Positions 47,610 through 59,829 are shown, numbered from the stretch's first letter. The stretch is DNA of 64,000 bases from Tetraselmis striata (GCA_006384855.1 VCJN01002089.1:1-64000), one strand, 5' to 3'. Translations and numbers: made by a program. The notes: a model not told the origin generated them from the letters alone.

Positions 47610-49000
47610 TCCGAATCCTTCTGGAGGCGCCCACGCGGGTCTCAGTGTGCAGGATGACAGAGGGAGCGGATGTGTGGGCTTCGACGATGCGTACGCTGTT
47701 GCGCAATTGCCGGGCGGCAGTGTGGTGGTGCGGCATGCCCAAATACCGCCGGTACGAAAGCGCTGGTACTAGTCCATATCCCTACCCGTACCTTACGAAG
47801 GTGGTGGAGGTGTGTGGGGGCGGGGCAGCAGCGCAGCAAGTGGCTCCACCAGCCTACGCACCAGCGTCCAAATTTTGCGGCGGATAGCTGCCGGGGCACC
47901 GCGACTGCAACCAGCCAGGAAGTGCAGCGGCTCGTGCTGTCTTGGGCTTGTCTTTTGCGACTCGAGCTCTGCTCGCTGCAGGTACGACGCGAGTGTAGAT
48001 GGTAGATAGGGACACGAACGAGTAATTCGGCCCCCACCGTACTATACCCCGTGTAACGAAATCCGCCATCATCTGAGTAGGCCTGCCCAGGCAGCATCAC
48101 GCCCGCGCTACTTTCAACAACACTCCCGCGCGACGATACCTGTATGATCACCCGATATGATCACACCACGAGTTCGTATACGGGTGCAACGCGCACTTTG
48201 AGCGTGTCATGCTCTTTCTGCCTCAAATTCAGACGCAATAACAACGGATGTAATACGCATGTAATAACGCTGTCCCGGCACTACCCCAATTTCTATCCAG
48301 TGTCACAGCATATTCCCATTCTTCAAAGTGCGACGGCACCTGTACCCTGTATACATATGTAGTGATGTAGTGATGACAGGCATATGTAATACTCTCCACA
48401 CATCATACCGCATAATAATCGCTATATGCCCGTACCGTCACGCGCGCAGCAACAGCGGCAGCTTCGTCGTCAACAGCATATACCCAGGAGCTCCCGGGCT
48501 GTGGGGATTGCGGAAAACACGCCTTGGCTTAGGTTCTCGGGCAGGAGCCAACCCGCAAGAACAATTTAAATCGAATTACGTGCTAGTCTGCTGATCTCGT
48601 CCGCCGCCTAGACCGAGTTGTTCTCAGGGCTGGCCTTCTCCAACCAAACTAGGGAACACATAGTGTGATTGCAGCTCAGCCTTACGGCCATCCTTTTGCG
48701 TTTCTAAACCCCACCTCCTTCCGTCTCTCCTGGCTTGTACAAGGGGTGTTCTCGCTCGGGGGCGGCAGTGTCGTGCGTGTGGAGGTCCATGCGTACTAGC
48801 CTACTAGCGGTCCACCCATGGGGAAGGGGGAGGGGGTGATAACTAGTGCAGAAGGCCGTGCATTCGCCCCGGCCCCCTTGCTAGGACTTCAAGCTCGGAT
48901 GCGGCCTCTATCTACTGACCCTACTGATTGATATCCCTACCGCTGGCTATCACATGCCGCCCCGGTTTCTCGTATCGGAGTAGCCATCCACTGCACGGAT
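47610..49000. other. 5' region of the adenylate-kinase-like gene; no gene seen
   Basis: 1.4 kb of mixed composition with no supported exon. The left edge of the older DIRS-like element probably lies near 49.0 kb but no terminal repeat was found. Confidence 0.4.
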
Positions 49001-49445
49001 GGGCTCGGCTTCGGAGTCCCCTTGCCCGTCATCAACCCCCTTGGTCGGATCGTCGCTCTACATAGATACCGACGTGCGGCCTAAACTGCCACCTGATATC
49101 GGTGTGTAAGGCTCGTCGGCGTGGGTGCCGGCTTCAATTGGGTGGGGTTCGTTGTCCGATACTCCGTCGAAGTCGAGTTGAACCTGTTGGGTGTCGGATT
49201 GCTCTTCACGGCGCCCGAGGGGATTTGTGGCTTGGGGTGACGGGACGGGGGGTGAGGGAGCGAAGATATCCGCCCGCACGGCGGTCCGCAGGCCTAGCCG
49301 CGAGGCGTAAGGTCGTCGGCCCCGGGGACTTCATTGATGAGTACCCTACAGCGGATGGCATCTTCAGAGGTCGTGCGGGTCGTGGGGACGAGTCAGAGTT
49401 TCGGAGGGTGTTTCTCTCCGGACGATGCAGCATCATCGTCAACCG

Positions 49446-50085
49446 CTATAGGGCATCGCGGCGGTCTATCGATGGGCTCCGAGAGCGGTGCTTGCCGTGT
49501 TCATGAGACGTGGTGCTTTGCTTGGGTAGGGGGTTGGCCGCCTTGTATGTGAGGCGGTTGCTGAGATGTGGGCGGGTTGAGACGGGGCGGTGGCGAGCCG
49601 CGTCCACACGGTCGGGGATGGGTGCGTCGGTGGATGGTTTCGGGGCGTGCGAGTCGGGAGGTGGTGATCCGGCCCGGCGTGGGGTGGGCTTTGGGGGGTC
49701 GGCTCTTGGCGCTGCCCGAGGCCGCGGCGACTCGCCTTGTGTCGCGTGAATTGATTGGGCGCGCCGGACAATGGTGCAGCGGCGGTGCTGGTGGAGGACA
49801 CGGCCTTCTGCTTTTTTGAAGTTACGAGGTACTTGCTTCCACCCGGCCATATGGTCAATGACCATGTCGGTGAACTCGCTACGGTTGCATCGGTCGGTAG
49901 GGTTAATGTGAGCCCCCATGCCGCCCTTGCCAAATAAAACGTCGAAGGTGACAATGAGGGCGTGTCCGCGCTTCCCTCGGCGGCGGGAGAAGAGGTGTGC
50001 CGGGCGACATGTGCAGCGCGGCGGGGTGTCGGTCGGAACAAGGCACGGTTGGAAGGTGCATGGGTTGTCAGAGTCGTCCTCTAGG
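49446..50085 (-). mobile_element. ORF1/gag-like region of the DIRS-like relic
   Basis: The minus-strand text is rich in Arg, Pro and His, with HALIVTFDVLFGKGGMGAHI as its most ordered part. It has no recognised domain. It ends exactly at the chromovirus insertion site, so the insertion lies within it. Confidence 0.4.
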
Positions 50086-50090
50086 TAGAT

Positions 50091-50501
50091 TGTTATACTC
50101 CATTTCCCTATAGCCATAATGTTCTGCTATACTAGCAGGTATAACCCCGCAAAGGTAGTACGACTACGCATCCGCGGAGTCGCTGTACATATTAGTATTG
50201 CGGGCGTAAATATTAGTAGTATAAGGCCGAGGACTGTTCTGGAATTCTCTAGAGTTCTCTGACTCAAGCCTTACGTGGCTAACACAGCACGGGTATCCCA
50301 TGACACCCGGCTAACATAGCACAGGTATGACTATGACCTCGGCGGGTATAAATACCGCCTCGGACTAGTCTACTAGACAGAATTCAGAGACAGAACTATA
50401 ACCCAGGAACCCCTGTAACCAGAAGAGATCGGCCATACTTTCTAAATCCTTCCGCTGCATCCTAAAGGGCCTAAAGAACAGGCTTAAGCTAGAGCCTAAC
50501 A
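50091..50501 (+). repeat. 5' LTR of the chromovirus
   Basis: 411 bp, TGTTATACTCC...GCCTAACA, with GGGTATAAATACC as the likely core promoter. It is nearly identical to the 3' LTR. Confidence 0.95.
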
Positions 50502-50540
50502 CTTGGTTTCGGAGCTTAGACAGCGGTAAGCGACGTAAAG

Positions 50541-51701
50541 ATGGCTACACCAGGAGAGACACCACCTGAGGATAGCGGAAGCTTTCCGGTAGCGGCCACT
50601 GCCGGCGAAGCACAGCCGATTCCGCTTGAAGGAGGTCAAGAGGGCACGCAACCGACCCTCGTAACCATGATGAGCATGCTTCAACGACTAGCCGACCGAG
50701 TCGAGACTATGTCGACGGAGCAAGCGAGGATGCAAGATGTAGCGCAAGCTACAACGGCGGCAACGGCGGAGATTCGCCGCTTGGACGAGTACGTGCGACA
50801 AGGCTTTAGTCATTTCGACGACCGAGTGAACCGGAGCCGAGTTGTAGAACAGCAGATGCGAGACCAGCTTCGTTCTGCCCGGACCAGCGACATGCCTGGG
50901 CTTATGCCGAGCGATGTGAAACCAGCGAAGATCGAGAAGCTATCGACTACGAATATCGACGAGCTACGGAACTGGTTTCGTCATGCACGGGGTTACCTGA
51001 AATATCACAATGTAAACCCGGAGGAACCTCGTAGCGTGTACTGGGCATCTGGCTATTTTCACGGACCTGTATCCAAGTGGTGGTACGCGCAAGTGGCGAG
51101 TACGCACGACGAAATTGGCGGCGGTTTTACCGGTATTACGCACATGGAGGCGGCACTAATCACCGAATTCTGTGGACGTACCCCGGCGAAGCAAGCTCGT
51201 ATCAATCTGGATCGCGCGACACAGCGGACTACAGTACAGAAGTACGCGAATTATTTCCGCGAGCAACTACTGGAGTTACCACATCGTCACGAGGAAGATA
51301 ATGTACATGACTTCCAGCGCGGACTGAAACCCCATATTCGAAAGGAGGTTGCCCTGAAAAACCCTAAGACCCTGGCAGAAGCTGTACAGGCAGCCCTGGC
51401 TGTTGAAGCTGCGGAGCGGGAGACAGATGTGCACCGCGAGATCCGTCGCGAGCGCCTAAACATCATGGACGACGATGGCGACGACGACGAGCAGTACTAC
51501 AGCAGTGCTGAGGGTGAAGCTACAGAACAAGAAGACGACTTGTTGATGGCGCGGCGATTGACCGAGGAGGAGTTTGAGAGATTTAAGAAGGAAGGTCGCT
51601 GCTTTATCTGCAGGGCGAAAGGTCATGTTGCGTCCGCGTGCCCGAGCAAGAAGAAGAAGATTTCTGAATATCGACCCAGAAAGACCCGGCCGGGAAACTA
51701 A
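50541..51701 (+). CDS. Chromovirus gag (capsid/nucleocapsid)
   Basis: 386 residues. A coiled-coil-like N-terminal part is followed by a Ty3-type capsid region (NWFRHARGYLKY, WWYAQVAS, YFREQLLELP). A single CCHC zinc knuckle (CFICRAKGHVASAC) near the end would bind RNA. The length is usual for the family. Confidence 0.9.
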   Translation: MATPGETPPEDSGSFPVAATAGEAQPIPLEGGQEGTQPTLVTMMSMLQRLADRVETMSTEQARMQDVAQATTAATAEIRRLDEYVRQGFSHFDDRVNRSRVVEQQMRDQLRSARTSDMPGLMPSDVKPAKIEKLSTTNIDELRNWFRHARGYLKYHNVNPEEPRSVYWASGYFHGPVSKWWYAQVASTHDEIGGGFTGITHMEAALITEFCGRTPAKQARINLDRATQRTTVQKYANYFREQLLELPHRHEEDNVHDFQRGLKPHIRKEVALKNPKTLAEAVQAALAVEAAERETDVHREIRRERLNIMDDDGDDDEQYYSSAEGEATEQEDDLLMARRLTEEEFERFKKEGRCFICRAKGHVASACPSKKKKISEYRPRKTRPGN

Positions 51702-51802
51702 GACGTGAGTCGGCCGCGCGCGGCGCGCGACAGGGTGAAGGACTGTCCCCTAAAACGGCTCGCGAGACTACAGAAGTACAGCCCTCGTATCCTCAAACGA
51801 CA

Positions 51803-54800
51803 TTGAGGCCTGATTTCCTCCACAAGGATTTCAGCGACTGGATGGTACATCGCGAATTATTTCACGAGTACACGAAGAAATACGGACCCTGCGACCTGGA
51901 CGGAGCTTGCGATAATGACGGCCTGAATTCTCAAGTTTCTGGTAGTTTTTGCTGTCCGACGCGCCCATTTCAGGAACAGGATCTCGGAGAATATCGGCGT
52001 ATTTGGCTAAATGCCCCGTATGACCGAATTGAAGAATTTTTGGGCCACTACCTTCGACAGAAGTTATTGCATCCGCATCTACGAGCAATTATTGTGGTCC
52101 CAAAATGGTCGCGTAAGCCGTGGTTTCGACTACTTAGAAATTTTCGTCTGGTGGATGAGTTGCCAGCGGAGACTTCTGTGTTTACGTGCCCAACGAACGA
52201 TGGCATAGAAGGTGCGAGACAAGATGTTGGCCCCACTCGATGGGCGACACAGATCTACGCTGACGATGGCGCCGGCGTACGGTTTCTACCGCAGCACCTG
52301 AGAACCCCACCGAAGCCTGAGTGGACGCACTCGAAGGTTCTAGTAACCGATGGAAGACGAGTGCTTCTGACTGTAGAAGACAGCGGACTGATTTGGTTTC
52401 CGGAAGGCAAGCGCGGCGACACGGACGCGACGCCGGAGACAACAGCAGTACGACGATTACTCGAGCAAACTGGGTACCAGGTACAGGAGAGCAATCTACG
52501 GTACCTCGGCACTCAGCGGACGGGAGACAACCGGTGTCCCGTATACCTGTATCGCGTTCGTCGTAATACTGTACCTACGAAGACCCCTTTGAACCGTGCA
52601 TTATGGACAACCTGGAAGAAATTATTGGAGGCACGAAGTACGGGTTATCTGGAGACGGAGACAGTACGCTACCCACTACGGTACGAAAGCTTCGGCGAAC
52701 AAATTGATGAATATGTCAACCGTAACGTCCGACTACCTGGCGAAGACTCCACATCGCGTTTGTGCAACGTATCTTCACCGAGTGGTACCCGACTGCTGAC
52801 TATTACTGGCGAATTGCGAGGACGACACTGTAAAATACTGGTGGACTCTGGTGCAACCGAAAATTTTGCGAGTACCGAATGGGTGCAATTGCATCAGTGC
52901 CCTACAGTATCCGGAGGAAAACACCGTATAAAACTGGCGAACGGCAGTATGAGTACCAGTACCAAACGGCTGAGGAGCGAAGTACTTACCGTAGAAGCTT
53001 TCGACTATAAATTGGACGCTATAGTTACAGACCTGGAGAAATTCGACATTATTCTCGGACAACCTTGGCTGGAAACAGTTAATCCTGACATCGACTGGAC
53101 TGCTAAAATTATTAAACACCGGAAGACTGGACAACACATTGCTACAGCGGAACAGTATACAGTACCTACGACGGTTTACCACCTGGACGCGGCTAAGATG
53201 GCGAAGGAGCTGAGGAAGAGTCGCGGCGAGGAACTGTTTGCTGTTGCGGTACGCGAGGTGTTCGATGCGGTAGCTGAGCTGCGCACGGACCAGTCGACCG
53301 AGTGGACCGAGGAGCTCAAGGAGTCCCTTATGGAGTTTGCAGACATCATCGCGGAGCCTACTGACCTGCCACCGGAGCGCGAGTTCGACTTTGAGATCAA
53401 CCTGGAGAGTGATGAACCCCCCAAAGAACGAACGTACCGTATGTCACCAGCGGAGTTGCAGGAGGTACGGTCACAACTGGAGGAATTGTTGGCAAAAGGG
53501 TGGATTCGTCCGTCCAAGTCAAACTACGGCGCCCCAATTTTATTTGTGCGTAAGAAAGACGGCACTCTGCGTATGTGTGTGGACTACCGTAAATTGAATG
53601 ACCTTACGAAGAAAGACCGGACCCCGCTTCCTCGTATCGACGAATTATTGGACTCATTGCATGGTGCGACTATTTTCAGTACTCTGGACCTGTACAAAGG
53701 CTACCATCAAGTACGAATTAAACCGGAAGACATCCACAAAACAGCGTTCCGGACACACTATGGACTCTACGAGTACTGTGTGTTACCTTTCGGCTTGACA
53801 AACGCCCCAGCTGGATTCCAGACTATGATGAACCGTGTTTTGAGCCCATATCTCGGCAAATTCTGCGTGGTATACCTGGACGACGTGCTGATCTACAGCA
53901 AGACAGCTCAAGAGCATCTCGAGCACATCAGATTGGTGCTACGGGAGTTGCAACGACACCACTTGCATATCAAGCTGTCGAAGTGTTCGTTCGGCCGTAC
54001 TAGCGTGGAGTTTTTGGGCCATATCGTCGAAGCAGGACAGATCAAGATGGACCCCCGGAAGGTGGAAGCAGTTCAACAGTGGCCCGTGCCGAAGACAGTA
54101 AAGGACGTACGAGGTTTTCTCGGCCTTGCTGGCTATTACCGCAAGTTCATCCATAACTTCGCGGCTATTGCGGCGCCACTACATGACCTGACGAAGAATC
54201 AACCGGAGTTTGTGTGGACGCCTCGTGCTGATGCCGCGTTTCGTGCATTAAAGGACGCAATGGTACGAGCACCTGTACTGAGTATACCGGACACATCTGC
54301 GGACGCCCGTTACACATTGTATACAGATGCTTCTGGATTTGCAGTGGGAGCTGTGCTGCTGCAAGATCAAGGCTCAGGACTTCGACCTGTCGCGTACCAT
54401 GCACGCAAGATGAACAAACACGAAGTTCACTACCCGGTACATGAGCAAGAGTTGTTAGCGGTTCGTGATGCACTCATCAAGTTCCGATGCTACCTTGATG
54501 GAGCGGCGGGCTTTACGGTCATCACCGACCATGACACGCTACGGCACTTCTTTCGCCAACGCGATTTGTCGACGCGGCAAGTACGATGGCTGCAAGTGTT
54601 TGCGCCTTACCAACGACATATGGACATCGTCTACAAGCGAGGAGCTGCCAATCATGCGGACGCCCTCTCTCGGCGACCCGACTTGAAGGATGCGCTACAG
54701 AAGCTAGATCTGCTGAACAACTGGTCAGAAGACGAGGCTGACTGCGAAATAAATTCAGTTTTATTTGCTATGGAGTCGCGACTACAGGCGGACAACAAAT

Positions 54801-56287
54801 TTTACGACGAAATCAAGACCGCATATGACTCCGACGAGTACCTGAAATCGCGGAAAGCTTTACCATCCTGGCTAGTACGTCACAGTAATGGTCTACTGTA
54901 CGCCTACGGCTCACGACTTTACGTACCAAATGTGGCGGACCTGCGACAACGAGCACTGTACGAACTACATGACGCGCCTACTGCTGGACACCCAGGAGGA
55001 CGACGACTACTGGCGCGTACTGTGGAACTGTACTGGTGGCCCCGTATGAAACAGACTGTCACTACCTACGTGCGACGCTGCCCTACCTGTCAACGTACTA
55101 AGGCGGCCCGGCATAAGCCATACGGCTTACTTCAGCCCCATGACGTACCGTCACGACCATTTGAGGTAATATCCCTGGATTTAATCACAGATCTTCCGGA
55201 GTGCCAGGGGTATGACTCAGTAGTGGTTTTCGTATGTCTACTGTCAAAGCGAGTAATTGTTGAGCCAACTACGAAGACAGTTACTGCTGAAGGCTTGGCG
55301 GAGATTATGCATCGCTCAGTTTTTCGTCATTTCGGCCTACCGGCTAAACTCATCTCTGACCGAGACCCCAGATTTATGTCGGAATTCTGGCAAAATATGT
55401 TCAAGACCATGGGTACTAAGCTGAACATCTCTACAGCTTTTCATCCAGCAACCGATGGCCAGACGGAACGCACTAACCAAACTTGGGAGCAAGTGCTACG
55501 CTGCTACGTGCACCCCCTGCACGATGATTGGGTCAACCACCTCACCAACGTGGAGTTTGCGATCAACGCTGCTCAGTCGACTTCGACTACTATGTCCCCT
55601 TTCAAGGCGACTTTGGGATTCGAGCCGACTACACCTGCTACTACTCAACTCGCAACCGAGCCAACTCGAGCTCTTCCGGAACACGTCAAGTATGTACAGG
55701 AGCTTCATCGCTTCGCGCATGATTGCGTACTGGAGGCTCAAACTCGTATGCAGACTGCAGCTAATCGTAAACGACTACCCGTACCATTCAAGACCGGCGA
55801 CAGAGTTAAGCTGAAGGCGTCTCATCTGAAGTTTATTCAGCAACCCTGTGCTAAGCTACGCGATCGCTACGTGGGCCCCTTCGTCATTACAGAGCAGATC
55901 TCGCCAGTTGCTTTCCGATTGCAACTACCTGCGGGCGTACGAGTCCACGACGTGGTGCACGCGAGTATGCTGGAAAAGTGGTATGACGACCCTGACCAAC
56001 CGGCGAAGTCTGAACGAGTACCGATTGTCCATGACGCAAACCGATTCCATGTTCAGGACATACTCGATGTTGCCTTCAACAACAATGGCACTGGACTACT
56101 GTTTCGAGTGCGATGGGCATTCCCGTACAACGTACCAAGCGAAGACACCTGGGAGCCCCTACGCGGAGTCAAGCACCTGGACATTTTCCGGTCGTTCTTA
56201 CTGTCTAAACCATACCGACAGTTTACTGAGAGCCCAGACTTCATTCGGTTCCGGAATCGCTACCCAAGCCGAGTACCTTCCGCCTGA
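51803..56287 (+). CDS. Chromovirus pol with accessory N-terminal domains
   Basis: An open frame of about 1,494 codons; its left edge is a frame limit, not a proven start. Order: an extra N-terminal domain (~1-150, with IWLNAPYDRIEEFL and VVPKWSRKPWF), a Nudix-box-like segment (~195-250, FPEGKRGDTD then RRLLEQTGY), an aspartic protease (LVDSGATENFAS, ~345), reverse transcriptase (YLDDVLIYS, ~690), RNase H (YTDASGFAVGAVL), integrase with an HHCC zinc site and DDE core (SDRDPRFMSEFW), and a C-terminal chromodomain-like end (HVQDILDV, then VRWAF and DTWEP). The last part places it among chromoviruses. The accessory part is not in the standard family layout. Confidence 0.9.
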   Translation: MRPDFLHKDFSDWMVHRELFHEYTKKYGPCDLDGACDNDGLNSQVSGSFCCPTRPFQEQDLGEYRRIWLNAPYDRIEEFLGHYLRQKLLHPHLRAIIVVPKWSRKPWFRLLRNFRLVDELPAETSVFTCPTNDGIEGARQDVGPTRWATQIYADDGAGVRFLPQHLRTPPKPEWTHSKVLVTDGRRVLLTVEDSGLIWFPEGKRGDTDATPETTAVRRLLEQTGYQVQESNLRYLGTQRTGDNRCPVYLYRVRRNTVPTKTPLNRALWTTWKKLLEARSTGYLETETVRYPLRYESFGEQIDEYVNRNVRLPGEDSTSRLCNVSSPSGTRLLTITGELRGRHCKILVDSGATENFASTEWVQLHQCPTVSGGKHRIKLANGSMSTSTKRLRSEVLTVEAFDYKLDAIVTDLEKFDIILGQPWLETVNPDIDWTAKIIKHRKTGQHIATAEQYTVPTTVYHLDAAKMAKELRKSRGEELFAVAVREVFDAVAELRTDQSTEWTEELKESLMEFADIIAEPTDLPPEREFDFEINLESDEPPKERTYRMSPAELQEVRSQLEELLAKGWIRPSKSNYGAPILFVRKKDGTLRMCVDYRKLNDLTKKDRTPLPRIDELLDSLHGATIFSTLDLYKGYHQVRIKPEDIHKTAFRTHYGLYEYCVLPFGLTNAPAGFQTMMNRVLSPYLGKFCVVYLDDVLIYSKTAQEHLEHIRLVLRELQRHHLHIKLSKCSFGRTSVEFLGHIVEAGQIKMDPRKVEAVQQWPVPKTVKDVRGFLGLAGYYRKFIHNFAAIAAPLHDLTKNQPEFVWTPRADAAFRALKDAMVRAPVLSIPDTSADARYTLYTDASGFAVGAVLLQDQGSGLRPVAYHARKMNKHEVHYPVHEQELLAVRDALIKFRCYLDGAAGFTVITDHDTLRHFFRQRDLSTRQVRWLQVFAPYQRHMDIVYKRGAANHADALSRRPDLKDALQKLDLLNNWSEDEADCEINSVLFAMESRLQADNKFYDEIKTAYDSDEYLKSRKALPSWLVRHSNGLLYAYGSRLYVPNVADLRQRALYELHDAPTAGHPGGRRLLARTVELYWWPRMKQTVTTYVRRCPTCQRTKAARHKPYGLLQPHDVPSRPFEVISLDLITDLPECQGYDSVVVFVCLLSKRVIVEPTTKTVTAEGLAEIMHRSVFRHFGLPAKLISDRDPRFMSEFWQNMFKTMGTKLNISTAFHPATDGQTERTNQTWEQVLRCYVHPLHDDWVNHLTNVEFAINAAQSTSTTMSPFKATLGFEPTTPATTQLATEPTRALPEHVKYVQELHRFAHDCVLEAQTRMQTAANRKRLPVPFKTGDRVKLKASHLKFIQQPCAKLRDRYVGPFVITEQISPVAFRLQLPAGVRVHDVVHASMLEKWYDDPDQPAKSERVPIVHDANRFHVQDILDVAFNNNGTGLLFRVRWAFPYNVPSEDTWEPLRGVKHLDIFRSFLLSKPYRQFTESPDFIRFRNRYPSRVPSA

Positions 56288-56376
56288 ACTTCAAAAAAAT
56301 CAAGACCAAGACTGTAGTTTCCTGTAGTTCTGTGACACCTGCACAGCGAGGACGCTTGTGCTTAAGGGGGAGAGAG

Positions 56377-56787
56377 TGTTATACTCCATTTCCCTATAGC
56401 CATAATGTTCTGCTGTACTAGCAGGTATAACCCCGCAAAGGTAGTACGACTACGCATCCGCGGAGTCGCTGTACATATTAGTATTGCGGGCGTAAATATT
56501 AGTAGTATAAGGCCGAGGACTGTTCTGGAATTCTCTAGAGTTCTCTGACTCAAGCCTTACGTGGCTAACACAGCACGGGTATCCCATGACACCCGGCTAA
56601 CATAGCACAGGTATGACTATGACCTCGGCGGGTATAAATACCGCCTCGGACTAGTCTACTAGACAGAATTCAGAGACAGAACTATAACCCAGGAACCCCT
56701 GTAACCAGAAGAGATTGACCATACTTTCTAAATCCTTCCGCTGCATCCTAAAGGGCCTAAAGAACAGGCTTAAGCTAGAGCCTAACA
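56377..56787 (+). repeat. 3' LTR of the chromovirus
   Basis: 411 bp, about three differences from the 5' LTR, followed by the TAGAT target duplication. Confidence 0.95.
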
Positions 56788-58579
56788 TAGATACGGCATT
56801 CGCGGGAGTGTACAAAGAATATGACCGCTAGAGGGGAGGCGGTGAGCGAGAGCATCAGTCGGTGGCTTCCGCTACTCTCCGCGTTCGCCGTGAGCTTATT
56901 GGTGGAGACGGCTGACACGCACGACTCGTCACATGTACGGAGGGAGATTTCAGTGAGGTATTTCGCCGTGTCAATGCCAGCCTCTTGGTATCGGTGTAGC
57001 GGTGAATCCATTTGGTGGGCAGCTTCTGGCGGGGTTTGGAGGTGGCGTTATGTGAAGGTGTCCATCACCGCAGGCTTGGGTTATGGCCTCTATAGCGGAT
57101 TATTGGGGGCCATGCGCAAAAGGCAATGGTGGTTGCAGCTTGGTGTATGGAGCATCTACCACCCATTGGTAGAAGTCCGGTGATGCCGCGGTGAGGTCGG
57201 CTGGGTGGGGACGGTCCTCCGGGGGGAGTTCCGGAAGCGCATGGTGGCCTACTAGGACCAGTACTTGTGGAGCCTTCGGTGGGCCCCTCCGTTGAGGTTG
57301 CGGGCGAGTTGAGCCGCCGCTTGGGTGGAATTCAGCTCCAGTCTCGCGACCGAAGAGTTCGGGTAGGCTTGCTGATGTAGGGTCTCCGCGTTAAGGCGCA
57401 CTATCAAGGGTGGCTGAATGTGTGTTGTCTGGGTGTTGGGTGCTCGCGGGGAATTCGTGGGCGTCCAAACGCCTGCCGCCATCGCTAAAATATCCCGCAA
57501 GTCGCGGCACTGATCGCCCCGACCGCAGCCTCGGCCGCGGTTCGCCGATGCAGCCTCCTGCTCGCCGGCATGAGCTCGTGGGGTAGGCTCTTCAAAGCGG
57601 ACTGGAGGATGAAACCCCGCCCCCCCGCATCGTCCGCGTGTCATTTCGCTCCGTGGTCGGCAGGTCAATCCCGCTCGCATGCGCGCCGCTTGCCGCCGCC
57701 GCCGCGCGTCCGTCGTTGTAGCCAGCTGTCCAGGATAAGATAGGGTTGGCCGCCCGCGGACTCCTCCCGCTGCCTGGCCGCGACTCCCTCATGACACTCC
57801 GGCTCATGTCTCTTGGGCCCTAAGTCGCTGCCAGGCCTGGCCTCTCCGCCCCGAATGCCCGCCGCCCCGCCGTACTTGAAGTGCCGGGCTCCCGTCTCCT
57901 CGCGATCGCCACCCTCGCCAGTTCTCACGAGCGAGGGGGCCGAGGAGTTCCCGGATGTTCAAACGGGTCGAAATACAGTGAGAGTGCAAGGCGCCGCCGA
58001 GCACTCCGCCGTATTAAGCCGGGCTTCGAGTGATTCGCAATTGGGAGACGAACGGGTGAGGGGCGGTCCGCCATATCTTCTGCATGTCTGTCGCGGGTCG
58101 TGCCGAGGTACGGAGAACACGATTTTATTTCGAACAACCTTGGCGACTAGACTGTCCCCGTCCGTGTCATACACACCCTCGCTCCTCCCCACCCGTAGGC
58201 AGATCTCGGAAAGACCGACGCAAAGCCGAGATCGTACATGAATTATTTTATGCAGCCCCCCGTACATGGTTGCTGCCGGGGGGCGCCAACATGATGCGCT
58301 ACCGGGACTGCGGGCATTGTTTGAAAAGTAGCCCCCGTAGGGCTCCCCAGTCGTCGTATGATCCGAGGACCCGCCACATCCGGCCACTTCGCTGAGCCCC
58401 CTGCCGCACCCAGCCGGGCACTAGTCTTAGGATTTTTCAACGCCTACCACGTGGAGGTGGCGGGGATGCTGCCGCCATGCTTGCCGCACGAAGAATCCTC
58501 CGCTCGGTGATGGGCCGCGACTTGGCGGCGGGCGCCGCACGTTCTCCATCGTAGCGAAGTGGTCGATGGCGCGACGACC

Positions 58580-58951
58580 CTAGATGTTGTCCAGGTGGCC
58601 GACAAGGCGGAGGTTGAGCGCCCAATTATTTTCGTAGTCAACCTCACGGCTCAGATGATCGCCGAGATGTTCGCCGTGGTCCTGATGTAGCGCGCAAATG
58701 GAGATGTCGTTGATGTCAAGGATGGACCACAGCTTCCGTAGCTCTGTCAAGAGTACGGGAGAACGGGGGTTGAGGTTGGCGAGGATGTGAACAACCCCCA
58801 TGTTGTCCTCGTGGAGTAGTACATATCGACCGTGCAGGTCGGTGAGGAAGGTGAGCACGGCGTACCGGACAGTCGTGAGCTCCTTGTATGTGATATGTTC
58901 AGTTCGTAGGCACCATCGTACCAAATATCGCGCGCCTCGGTAGGTGGTCAC
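58580..58951 (-). mobile_element. RNase H-like relic of the DIRS-like element
   Basis: The text ITYKELTTVRYAVLTFL, VLLHEDNMGVVHILANL, SPVLLTELRKLWSILD and HLGDHLSREVDYENN follows, in order, the RNase H region of DIRS-like polyproteins of green algae. Downstream on the same strand HFATMEN recalls the conserved D-R-F-A block after it. Confidence 0.7.
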
Positions 58952-59829
58952 GTTGAGGTCGGCTTGGCCTGACGACTTGCGCCGACGATCGCAGTAATCT
59001 TTGTATCAGTGGCTAGTGGCAACTTGTAACATTTTTGGTATTCTGAAAACATAGCAGTATCTTGTCTCTGTACCACAACTACACACCACCACATGTGTCT
59101 TTGAGAGTGTCGCACTCGCCAGCTGCGCCAAGTTTGCCATCACGGTTACTCGTGAGGCGGCGAAGCTCGCATGTCGCGGGCGTGGTGGCGGCCGGAGGCG
59201 TGGCCGCGAAGGTGAGCATGGGTGATTGCGTGGGGTGCCCTCCGTCGGAGTTGATGTCGCTTTGCGAGGTCGCCTTTCGGTGTGTGCCGCACGGCGCACC
59301 CTGGCAGCTCAACGACGGGATGAGCGCCCCGTGTCCGGACCGGACCCCTATACCGCGTGGAAACTTCATTTAGAACTTCCTCGGTATGTGTGGCGCTTCT
59401 TACAGCCACAGCCGAGTGCGGCTCAACCATCCACACACTTGTACATGACGACTCAACATTCCGTTTCATGTACCATGTCATCAATGCGTCCGTCAGTTGT
59501 TACTCTACGGGTTACAGCTGGTTCGCAACGGCCAGCATTCGCGCGTGTACGTTATGCGCGAGACATGGACTACCGGCGCGACGGGCGCGCGGGGCGGCCC
59601 GCCTACCTGAATATTGCCCCGCCAACCCGTACGGGTGCCTAGTAAACTAACCCGTTCATGAGTTTTCGTTCAACTGCCGGCAACTTAACGGCCGCAGCCG
59701 AATATTTTGCCGAGATGCATGGCCCGGCCATTTGTTAGCCCGTCGTTCAAACTTCGCACGTAGATGTTCGACGAGCCCGAATCTCTTGCCGCTAGAGCGG
59801 CATCGCTCCGGCCATGTCTACATGAGCCA

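Larger units (their letters stand above)
50091..56787 (+). mobile_element. Ty3/gypsy chromovirus, LTR to LTR, looks whole and young
   Basis: Two 411-bp LTRs (50,091-50,501 and 56,377-56,787) start TG and end CA and differ at only about three positions, so insertion is recent. The 5-base flank TAGAT is duplicated on both sides. A primer-binding-like TGGTTTCGGAGC follows the left LTR and a purine-rich AAGGGGGAGAGAG precedes the right one. A TATAAATA lies in each LTR. Inside are a gag ORF and a pol ORF in different frames; the family is known to use frameshift or splicing to link them. It sits inside an older DIRS-like element. Confidence 0.95.

Noticed and set aside
59006-59642. Possible reverse transcriptase of the DIRS-like relic
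   Set aside because: No YxDD-type motif or palm-domain order was seen in any frame of this stretch.
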